From Emiliania huxleyi CCMP1516 (lineage: Eukaryota > Haptophyta > Isochrysidales > Noelaerhabdaceae), in NCBI RefSeq assembly GCF_000372725.1, contig NW_005201123.1, positions 187,825-251,824 of the forward strand: 64,000 nt of DNA, written 5' to 3'. Shown in pieces: positions 52,220 through 61,026 of the stretch; position 1 is the stretch's first letter, and each line of letters begins with the position of its first letter. Position numbers and translations under genes: made by a program. The notes beneath the pieces are model-generated. The model searched no databases. It was not told the origin of the DNA and saw only the letters and a program-made list of their open reading frames with translations.

Positions 52220-53715
52220 GCCCAGAATAGCCTCCCCTGGCTTAGCTAGAGTGAGAGATATTGTGCACGTGGTCAGCCTCTACAATATATACACTGACAC
52301 TTTACCTCCCAGAGCTCGTCTCGGTCCGCCACGGCCATCCTCAGCCTCCGGAGGGCCCCCGGCCGCGCGCGGCGCGGTGCGGCGGCGTCACAAATCCGAC
52401 GTCAGTTCACCGGGACGCGATCGGGCGATCTGAAGTCCAACTAGGCGTATGGATTGTCCGCCCAGGGCTATCACCTGGACCCCCCGAAAAAACCTCGGAC
52501 ATTTTACGAACTCCTTGGCGACGTGCGCGTCGCGTCGCCAAGGCTCTGCGACCTCGGTCGTACAATCGGCGACCTCGGTCGCACAACCGGCCGGATGCGC
52601 GGGTTTTCAGCCAGGTTCCCGCGCACCGGCCACAAACTCGACTCGCACAGCAAAAAAATCCGGTGCTCGCGCGCTGCTCCCACGCTTGACCACACACTCG
52701 CTGCACTGCTCAAAGCCAACCCTACCTCACTGGCCGCCTCCAACACTGTCCCGCGCGTCTCGCGCCCCAACTGACAACTCATCTCCCGCGCACCGGCCAC
52801 GAACTCGACTCGCACAGCAAAAAAATCCGGTGCTCGGGCGCCGCTCCCACGCTTGACTACACACTCGCTGCACCGCTCAAAGCCAACCCTACCTCACTGG
52901 CCGCCTCCGACACTGTCCCGCGCGTCTCGCGCCCCAACTGACAACTCATCATTGTCCCTCGGACACCACTCTCCAGCCGCGCTACCTTCGCCCACCTACC
53001 GCTCTCGCATGACATCTCAACAATCCTCATATCTCCAGGCCCAAGACTCCTAACCACTGCCCCTGCTCGCCCAGGACCACGAAGCGCCGCCCGCGCGCCC
53101 ATTGACCCCCCAATCAGCCCTCTTGCTGTCCCTCAATCCCCACCCGCCAGATGTACTGCCCTCGCCCACCCAATACTCTCACCCTCCTGACCCGGACAGT
53201 CCAGGTACAGGAAAAGCGGGGAGCGGGGCCCGATCCAAGGAGCACCCCGTCGGCCCGGGAGGGCTGTGAATTTCGGCGCGAGCGGAAGGCTGCCTGCAGA
53301 CGCTCAGCCCCCGGCTGAGCTGCCGAATCCTCCCGGCTAATCCCCTGACCTGCCGCCTGAAACGGGACGACATTACACCACCTCACACACACTCCCCCCT
53401 CAGGGCTAAGCAGTGCGCAAGTCCACCCGAACTCTAGGCGAGGCGTCGACCACTCCTTCGGAATAGCTCTGTCAGTGGCTGCACTAGACGCCCAGAGATG
53501 GCGCGCGGCGCGGGCGGATGACTGGAAGAGAAAATGCGGAGAGGCTAGCTCGCAGGTAGATGTGCTCAGCCAAGGGTAGGGGATGAGGGGAATGTGTCAG
53601 TGTGGGGGGTGCACCAACCGCAGAGCGTTGTGTTTTGCCTTTAAGACTTGAACAGTTTTTTTTTATCACCTGGACCCCTCAATGGACGCCTGCGGTGCCG
53701 CCCCCACGAGGTGTT
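52220..53715 (+). repeat. dispersed repeat D, copy 2, split by an insertion
   Basis: Left part 52220-52483 and right part 53664-53715 together match copy 1. The 15 bases TATCACCTGGACCCC occur at both sides of the break (52469-52483 and 53664-53678) but only once in copy 1. Confidence 0.85.
52484..53663. mobile_element. 1180-bp insertion with 15-bp target duplication
   Basis: Bounded by the 15-bp duplication; the right end is a T run (53656-53664). A 15-bp duplication with a homopolymer at one end is typical of retroposition by LINE machinery, but no reverse transcriptase is present, so a non-autonomous element is most likely. The interior has a tandem duplication of about 176 bp (about 52612-52963: ccggccacaaactcgactcg, cacgcttgaccacacactcg, gcgtctcgcgccccaactga). 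No gene is recognised inside. Confidence 0.7.
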
Positions 53716-54506
53716 GTTCACACCTGTCCAACCATTCGTGCAGCAGGAACGCGCTGTGTGTGGCTGGCAGCAAACTCAAATGACGACGGGTTGCAGCCTC
53801 GTAGCTCAACGGCAACATTGTGCATGAGGAAGGCTGATAGAAGTATCACCAGCCACACAACCAACAGCTTCTGGAGAGTATGCGGAGCGCAAGCAGCCGG
53901 TGATCAAAGGCGTGTTGCTGTCGGTGGCAGATTGCCAGAGGGACGCCGGCGCCTCGGTGCGTGGCTTCGTCACAATTTTCCACCGCTCAACTTGGAGGCA
54001 GTGTGTCTAGTAGCGTGCTACACCTATGACGGCGGACCTCACTGGGGCGCCGACGTGCAACGACCGTCTGCGATCGAAAGACGAAACCGCGTCCCAGGAG
54101 CTCGTGCAGAGCGCGCTCCGGAGCTCGGTGGCGGGAAATTTGAAGGGAACGTGGTGGCTTCCCACCGCCTCTGTATGTGCCCAATAAAGTGCTAACACGA
54201 CCCTCGGGCAGCAGGGGGTATGTGGCGAGCGCACGGAGGCACAGTTAGGCCGCCGTGATATCGCCCTTCCGGGCACCCCGTTTCGGTAGCCGTTTAGGGG
54301 ATAAGGAGGAGAAAAAGTTGGACCGCAGCGCACAACCTTCAGTTCAGAGGCCCCCACTGACTCGCCACTGCCACACTCCCGGGGTCCCGCACCGCACTGT
54401 GTCGCTCGCTCTCCACTCCCTCTCCCGCCACCGTGGTCTGTGCGCCCACCGTGCGGCAGTGCGCGCAGAGCCCGCAGAGAATACGTGGCTGGGTTCACAG
54501 CGATTG
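53716..54506. other. gene-free stretch
   Basis: No gene could be supported on either strand, although an open frame runs through 53602-54195. A phrase like the D-loop arm of a tRNA (cgtagctcaacggcaac near 53794) has no matching cloverleaf. Confidence 0.5.
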
Positions 54507-55782
54507 TAGGAAAACGAAGGGAACACTTGACGGTCGCGGCCTTCCGACTCGCGCCTCCGCCTCACTGGCACTATTGGCAAACCCCGGAAAGTGCGGCAAA
54601 AATAAGCGCCTGCACGTGTAGGCGCGCATCTTAGCCAAGGCTCGCGCCTACACGTGTAGGTGCTTGTGTCAGATACGCGCCCACACGTGCAGGTGCGAGC
54701 CCTAGCTAACATGAGCGCCTCCACGTGCAGATGCGCATTTGGCAGCTCGAATATAAAAGCGTCTACTCGTGCAGGCGCTCGTTTTAGTAAAGATACGGGC
54801 CTACACGTGTGGCCGCGCGTATACCCCCCCCCCCTCCCGGGCAAGTCATGCACTGAGCTCAACTGTCAACCCAAAAAGGACTGCACACGTGTAGACCGCC
54901 CAGTCCCCTACCTACCTGACCTCCCACCTCACTGCTCACTCAGCCTTCCACTCGAATACAACCTCTGCGGCCCTCTCCAGCTCTCCTGAGACCTAAGGTG
55001 TTAAAAAATGTATCGATCACACACCAAGTGCGTATATCACCTCAAGCCAATGTACGCGGCCACACGTGTAGGCGCGTATCTTAGCTAAAACGAGCGCCTG
55101 CACGAGTAGACGCTTATATTCGAGCTGCCAAATGCGCATCTGCACGTGGAGGCGCTCATGTTAGCTAGGGCTCGCACCTGCACGTGTGGGCGCGTATCTG
55201 ACACAAGCACCTACACGTGTAGGCGCGAGCCTTGGCTAAGATGCGCGCCTACACGTGCACCCGCTTATTTTTGCCGCACTTTCCGGGGTTTGCCGGCACT
55301 ATTGTAGCCCTGGCCGGTGCGCGTGCTCAGTTGAAGTTCCGGAGTAACTCTCACGGTGACCAAGAAATGTCCACCTCAGAGGCACCTCCGGAGGCAGGCC
55401 GCCGCACGCCGGCGACACAGCTCCAGCTGTCGAACTGACCCTCAGCTCCTCTCAGAGCGGGAACTGTGACGAAAGTTGACTGAGGCGGTTGTCAGGAACC
55501 ATCATACGGATCACATTATGGCTCTCTCATGACGGGAGACCGCCCGACCACTCCTGGGTGGCACTGCCACCGGTGTCGCTCGACGTCCTGTCGACAGCGT
55601 GCCGACAGCGACACAGACCATGTGGGACGCGTCGAGTATCGACCTCTACTGCTTACCCAGCCTTCGAGTGTATCCTGGCTGTGGCCCCACACCCACTGGT
55701 GTCCATCTCAGAGACCGCAGGAGGTCATGAGGGTCGATGGGAGTGCCAACCCCACAAAGCCTAAAAACCCAGCCCAGTATAT
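54507..55782 (+). repeat. dispersed repeat C, copy 2, split by a MULE-like element
   Basis: Left piece 54510-54575, right piece 55304-55735, matching copy 1 at 38168-38686. In copy 1 the corresponding site reads cactGACTCTATTgtagccc without interruption. Confidence 0.85.
54576..55294. mobile_element. 719-bp foldback MULE-like element with 9-bp target duplication
   Basis: GGCACTATT stands at both sides (54567-54575 and 55295-55303), a 9-bp duplication as in Mutator-type elements. The ends start GGCAAACCCCGGAAAGTGCG and are inverted repeats extending about 250 bp inward (54576-54830 against 55055-55294). Inside the arms, a phrase of about 14 bp around cacacgtgtaggcgc recurs about every 30-60 bp in both orientations. 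The middle 220 bp are unique and have no transposase. Confidence 0.85.
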
Positions 55783-56014
55783 ATAGCGTATTAGAGCCGT
55801 ACCTCGCCCCTAAACTGGGCCTGCACACATGACACATCACACAAGCTGCATGCTTGAAGCCGCGCACAAATACCAATTACCATCCGAGAGCCCCGACACG
55901 ACACGCACGCCTAAGCCCCCCGCCGAGCCCCCAGTCCCCAACCCATCGCCCGCGCACCCACTGCACAACCCGTGTCATCCCGCGAACGCCCACGATCCAC
56001 GCGACTCACGCGAC

Positions 56015-57765
56015 TCACTCCTTCCAGAAGCGGATCGGCGAAGCGGGGCGTGACGATGAGGCCGCGCGTGGCGATGCCGGCTGGAGCGGTAACGTCTCAC
56101 CAGCACGGACGCCGCCAACCACCTCGTAGCTTTCATACCGGCGCCGTTGCTCCACCGCGACCCAGCAGATCACTCCCCAAAGAGCGGCGCAAGTGCAAAG
56201 GAGGAGGAGGAAGCCCGCACCAAAGGCGCTCATCACGGTCTGGTTGTCAACCTGTGCACTGAAGTGCACCCCGCCCACGCGCGCTTCCATCACGACAGTC
56301 TGCGGCGCCGCGAGCGACTTGCCGACCCTCCCGTCGCCCTCCTCACTGCCACGGCTTGCGCCGTCGTGCTTCCAAGCCGCCACGCAGTCGCCTCGGTCGA
56401 AGCCGCACGCCGTCACGTTGCATCTCGAGAGGGGGGGGGGGGGATTCAATGGCAAAGAGGACGGCGACCCGGGTGGACAGGGAGTGTGGCGGTCGCGGCG
56501 GCGGCGGCGGGGGGGGGGGGGGGGGGGGAAAATTCATGGGGTTTAATGGCAAAAAAGGGGGGGGGGGGGGGGGAAAGTAAAAAGGGGTGGGGGGCCCCCG
56601 GGGGGGGGGGGGCCCCCTTTGTGGGCCTGGCCCCCCGGGGAAGACACCAAACCGGGAGAAAACCCCCCCCCCGCGGGGGGTTTGGGGCGCCCAAAGGGGT
56701 GGGGCCCCTCCTCTTGAGAGAGAGCCCCCCCCCCCCCCCGGGAAAACCCCCGGGTGGAATCATCGTCGCAAGCGCCGTCGCCGAGCCACGCCGCGGCGCA
56801 AGCGGGCGCGCAATCGCCGGTGCAGTCGTCGCCGTCGAAGCCACAGCGTGCCGTGTTGCACTCCTCGTCGCACTCCTTGTCGCCGCGCCACGACTCAACG
56901 CAGCCGGGCGCGCACTGGGCGGCGGCGGCGTTGGTGCGCGAGCGCGCGTCGCAATCGCCGCCGTCGTGGCCGCAAGCCTCGGAGTCGCAGCCGGGATCAC
57001 ACTCGCCTAAGGGAGATCTCTTTCCTGGTGCAGACCGACGAGCGGCAGTGGATCAAGGAGCAGGGCAAGCAGGCAATCGCCGTCGCCGAGCCAGTTGCGG
57101 GGGCAGTTTGGCGCGCAGAGCGCGCCGACGTTGACAGGGCAGGCGGCGGCGGTGGAGATGGACACCACCCACTCGCAGTGGTGCCTCGTCTGCACGCGTG
57201 CCGGGATCTGCGAGCCGAGACCGTGCTCCGCAAGGTTGCACTCCAGCATGAGCAGCAGCGAGTAACGCTGGCCGGGCCTGCACTCATCCCCCTTGCCAAA
57301 GATGAGCTGAAGCCCTCTCTCTGGCCGGTCGGCGTCGAGCAGCACCACCTCGGGCTTGGCGGGCGGCCGACCCAGTACCGCGCAGGCCGTGCGCGCCGGC
57401 TCGGCGGGTCTCGCGCCGGCGCCGCCGCCCAGGAAGGCTGCCAGAATCGGATCGCCAAACGGGCCGGGAGAGCGCGGCGGAGTGCGCTCGACGAGAATGC
57501 CGGGGGCGTGCTCGCCATGGCAGGTGGAGAACTCGCGGCCGCCAGGCGCGTCGGGGCCGCACACGGAGAGCACGAGCGACTGCTGCGGGCCGCTGACAAA
57601 GCCGGGAAAGTCGGCCAAGAGATTGCCAAGTCCCGAGTCGAACTTGATTTCGTGCTCCGTCGCGAGCGGGGAGAGGTCGAAGGTGGCACTGTGCGCCTCC
57701 GATTTGAAGATGCACCGCGTCGATGGGGCGAGAGCGGAGGCGGCGACACAACTTAGCGTGAGCAT
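56015..57765 (-). CDS. MRH domain + Lin-12/Notch repeats + transmembrane receptor-like protein
   Basis: Exon 1 (57765-57075; ATG at 57765) gives a short leader (MLTLSCVAASALA) and an MRH domain (residues about 18-210): CIFKSEAHSATFDLSPLATE, SLVLSVCGPDA, GLQLIFGKGDECRPGQRYSL, LLMLECN and HCEWVVSISTAAACP. MRH domains bind mannose or mannose-6-phosphate on glycoproteins. Intron 57007-57074 (GC donor) is followed by Lin-12/Notch repeats: ECDPGCDSEACGHDGGDCD, CAPGCVESWRGDKECDEECN, CGFDGDDC. The frame is then lost in garbled sequence (56495-56760). It resumes with CNVTACGFDRGDCVAAW, one membrane span (MSAFGAGFLLLLCTCAALWG) and a cytosolic tail with a YESYEVVGG tyrosine motif, stopping at 56015. Notch repeats and MRH also occur in the subunits of GlcNAc-1-phosphotransferase; here they are joined in one apparent type I receptor. 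Confidence 0.78.
56495..56760. other. homopolymer-garbled sequence inside the MRH-LNR gene
   Basis: Runs of G up to 18 bases mixed with short A and C runs. The Notch repeats on both sides are in good frame, so this is probably a misread stretch over one or more missing exons or an intron. Confidence 0.7.
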
Positions 57766-58523
57766 AGCGCCTGTTTGTAGCCCGCCGCGGCGCCTAACAT
57801 CCTTTCTCGAGGTTCTCGAGGTGGATATCCTTTGGCCGCGTTGGGTAGCGAGGATTGGTGTAACCCGAGCCACGGAGGCGTGTTTTCTGACGGCCGACCG
57901 TCAGTGCACGGATGGCCCCTTCTCCGACTGCCCCGGCTAGTTCCCGAGGTCGTCGGGTGTGACCCCTTCGTCCCCCGAGACCTAGCGCGGGTGGGTTGGA
58001 GGGGGCTCGCCCCGTTCCTCCCCATCGGGCCGCATGAGCGGCCACGCCTCGCAGATTCGTTTTCGCGCCTGGGTCAGGCGCGCGGGGCATCCCCCGGGTC
58101 GCTCGACCAGCGATCCGAAGAGTGGCCGCTATGCGAGGGAAAGAGTGGGGCCCTCGGGGTGCGCCTCGTCCGGCCCCCTCCGAATTTTCCTTTGGCGCGA
58201 GCGTCTTTCTTTCTTTCGGCCGGTGTTAGCACAGGTATATCGTTGGCAAATCAAGACACAGAGCTCACACAGAATCACAGCGGGAGGAAAGCGGCGAGTC
58301 GCAATTCCTGGGGTCCTTGTGGCGGGCCACCCTGTCCAGAGAGGCATGGATGCCTATCTGGGGTCTTTCGACCGAGTCTATGAGTCCTGGCCGCTCCCGG
58401 TTGTGGCAGAGGTTATGGAACCAAGCGACGGAGATGGTGCGGGGGTATGGGTGTTCCAGGCTGGGGGTCACTTTCCACAACTTAGCGTGAGCATAGCGCC
58501 TGTTTGTAGCCCGCCGCGGCGCC
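57747..58523. repeat. 48-bp direct repeat enclosing 681 bp at the MRH-LNR 5' end
   Basis: Positions 57747-57794 and 58476-58523 are the same 48 bases (cacaacttagcgtgagcata, gcgcctgtttgtagcccgcc, gcggcgcc). The left copy contains the start codon of the MRH-LNR gene. Between them, 58236-58300 is a copy of the LINE-like LANQDTELTQNH segment, so the duplication may have come with a transposon insertion or unequal exchange. Confidence 0.8.
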
Positions 58524-58699
58524 GGTAATATTTTCCTTTGTTGTACGTCTTTCTTTCTTTCTTTCGGCCGGTGTTGGTGCGCGCGGTGGTGGCGGGTGAG
58601 CGGGATGTCTGGGGCCCGAGAGAGATGCGTCATGCGTGTGTCTGCCTTGCGTTTGTTTCATATCGAAGGCATAAACAAAAAAATGGAGCTCGGCTAGGG

Positions 58700-58800
58700 T
58701 TGCGCAGCGACAGGAGCGAGTTCGCGCTGCGCTAGGCTCAGACGGCGAGTTCGCGCTGCGCTAGGCTCAGTACGGCGAGTTCGCGCTGTGCGGCCTGGCT
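58700..58800. repeat. tandem repeat shared with 5585-5700
   Basis: Three to four units of cgagttcgcgctgcgctagg, ctcagacgg. The same unit occurs 53 kb away near the left end of the window. Confidence 0.85.
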
Positions 58801-59457
58801 GCACCGCTCTAGCAAGAGACTCTAGGCTCTCCTCTTGCGAAGATTTTATCTCTCGGCTGCGTTGGCTCGCCAAAGTCTTGTTGTTCTCGATGGCTGCTCG
58901 ATGGCGCTGGGTGATGCTCCGATAAACCCTCCGGATCTTCGACAAAAGTTGGACATTTCTTTTTTCAAAGTGCAAGGTGTGAATAAGAGGTTTATGATAG
59001 GGCTAATACGACGAACTATGCGGCAATCGACTGGGGGGCAGCCCCCCAGCACATCCCGCACAGAGACCTCGTAGTAACCCTACTAGTACCGCCGATGCGA
59101 TAGCTCAGTCAGTGATTGACAGTCAGTCAGCAGCAGACTTTGACGATTGGTGGCCTCGCGCCCTCAGTCGCCCTCCTCTACTGACGGCCCTGCCCCAGCC
59201 CAGATGCCTCATCCAGGGTGGTGCAACCACTCGCGCAGGGAGAGAGAGACAGTCGGCGATCTGCGCCGCGCAGATGAGCTCCGCCTCGTCTGCGTCGAGG
59301 ACGTCCACCGCAGGGCTATCATAGCGCCATATGACGCACTGCCTGTTGTTCATTACTTCGCAGGTGCCAACGTCGAGGACAATCTCACTGGTGGCGGCTG
59401 CACTCCCGGCCGGCGGTAGGAGAGATGAAGGCTAATGTACTTGGCAGTGTACGGGGC
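58801..59457. other. gene-free stretch
   Basis: Short frames only; no family, repeat or RNA structure recognised. Confidence 0.45.
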
Positions 59458-60474
59458 CTACCGGCGTGAACAGTGCCCCGGGACGAAAGAGGAGGCGACA
59501 TCTCTCTCGTCCACGAGCGCCTCGATGTGCGCATCGACGGTGTAACCAGCTTTGAGAGACGGGAATGAACGGCGGTAAGTCGCTGACAGGTGCGCCTTCG
59601 TTCCTACCACCACTCCCACCAGTGGAGCAGCTCGTTCGAGCTGTTGAGTGTTGTTGTACTCTGCTGTGGCGCCAGCTCGGTGTACAATACGGACGAAGAC
59701 GGCCACAGCAACGGTGTAACCAGCGCGAGCATACAGGCAGCGCGAACCGCTGTGCTCGGCGCGCCGGCCGCCGAAATCCTCGCTCGAGTTCTTTGGCATA
59801 GGGGAACCCCAAACCCTAAATTTTCTTCGCCTGCGGCAGGCCATCACTTTGATTCGCTGCTTTCGTATTAAATAGCTCTTTCGCACGCCTTTATCAGCAG
59901 GTCCGGGGTGAGGGCCGGCCTTCATATCTGCTGTATTTTGATAACTGCGCCTGGCGTACTCTGCTCCGCCACCTGAGCCAGTTGCCGGCCCGGTGGACAG
60001 CTCGAGGGGTAGTGCGGTGACGGACTCGACCATCACGCCCATGTTCGAGGGCTCGTCCACGGCGTCGGCCACAGGCGTGCCGATCGAGGCAGGCGAGCCC
60101 ATGTAGACCGGGATGAGGCACGCGAGCAGGACGAGTAGGATGGAAGCGCCGATGTACGGGCGAGGCAGCGCGGTGACGGACGAGGTGAACTTGACCCACA
60201 GCCCGCCGCGCGCCCGTGCCTCCGCCGCATTGCGCGCCGCCGTCTTGGCCTTGAGGATGGCGGGCGTGTCGGTGGGGTTGGAGTCGGGGAAGGTGTCCTC
60301 GACCTGGTCGGTGCCGACGCCAGCGACAAAGCCGCCGACGATGCCGTCCGGGTCGAACGTGCGGGTGACAGAGTCGGCCAGCGCCGCCCGCACCTCCTCG
60401 TGGTCGGCCGCGGTGGAGTCCGACTTCTTGGCGAAGGGGTCGTGCGGAAGGGTGTGAAGGTCTTCAGTGACCAC
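59458..60474 (-). CDS. possible membrane protein exon, unknown
   Basis: The trustworthy part is about 60474-59930: DPFAKKSDSTAADHEEVRAA, RTFDPDGIVGGFVAGVGTDQ, NPTDTPAILKAKTAARNAAE, then one clear membrane span (PYIGASILLVLLACLIPVYM) followed by a polar loop. The change from a long cytosolic helix to a span preceded by WVKFTSSVTALPRP recalls the first helix of RND/MMPL-type transporters, but one span is not enough to assign it. The frame after about 59930 looks like intron or chance coding. The ATG at 60474 lies at the edge of a 78-bp tandem duplication. Confidence 0.4.
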   Translation of the reverse strand: MVTEDLHTLPHDPFAKKSDSTAADHEEVRAALADSVTRTFDPDGIVGGFVAGVGTDQVEDTFPDSNPTDTPAILKAKTAARNAAEARARGGLWVKFTSSVTALPRPYIGASILLVLLACLIPVYMGSPASIGTPVADAVDEPSNMGVMVESVTALPLELSTGPATGSGGGAEYARRSYQNTADMKAGPHPGPADKGVRKSYLIRKQRIKVMACRRRRKFRVWGSPMPKNSSEDFGGRRAEHSGSRCLYARAGYTVAVAVFVRIVHRAGATAEYNNTQQLERAAPLVGVVVGTKAHLSATYRRSFPSLKAGYTVDAHIEALVDERDVASSFVPGHCSRR

Positions 60475-60609
60475 TCACAAGCTGTTCCAAGGCCCGACAG
60501 AAATGTACTGTCAAAACTTTGTTCAAACAATGTGAAGGTCTTCAGTGACCACTCACAAGCTGTTCCAAGGCCCGACAGAAATGTACTGTCAAAACTTTGT
60601 TCAAACAAA
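60453..60609. repeat. 78-bp tandem duplication
   Basis: Two copies starting at 60453 and 60531 (tgtgaaggtcttcagtgacc, actcacaagctgttccaagg, cccgacagaaatgtactgtc) are almost identical. Confidence 0.9.
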
Positions 60610-61026
60610 AGTCCTGGCCCGCGGCCCCCACACCCACAATGACTATCAATCCAGGCTGCGGGTGAAGGGCAAAACCGCGCCGCTGCAGAACGGTTTTTGC
60701 AAAACCGCGCCGCAGCGGTACGAAACTGCGCAGATGCAGTCCAGGGGTGGTAAGGACACTATGTGTGTGTGTGTGGCCGTAGACTAGACGGCTGCGCGGT
60801 CGTCGGTCTTCAACAGCCCCCCATCCTCGCATCGGGTAGCGAGGCTGAGGATCTGAAGAAGCTAGACGACTCCTACATCTCCTACTATCGCGCGCACAAT
60901 TGCGCAGCCTCCTCAAGGGTGGAGGACAAACATACAAGTGACTCGGGGAGCTCCAGGAGCGCCCATACTGCCGGTTGTCGACTACATTTGATGAAGGGGA
61001 AGTCGGCGTTTCCCCTCTGTGCCGTC
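60610..61026. other. 3' flank of the copia element, no gene seen
   Basis: Contains tgtgtgtgtgtggccgtag near 60762 and a short repeat (aaaaccgcgccgc, twice near 60670-60715). The 3' LTR of the copia element may lie here, but no boundary could be fixed without the other LTR. Confidence 0.4.

Noticed and set aside
53785-53860. tRNA-like phrase cgtagctcaacggcaac
   Set aside because: No acceptor stem, anticodon arm or T-arm pairing could be found around it.
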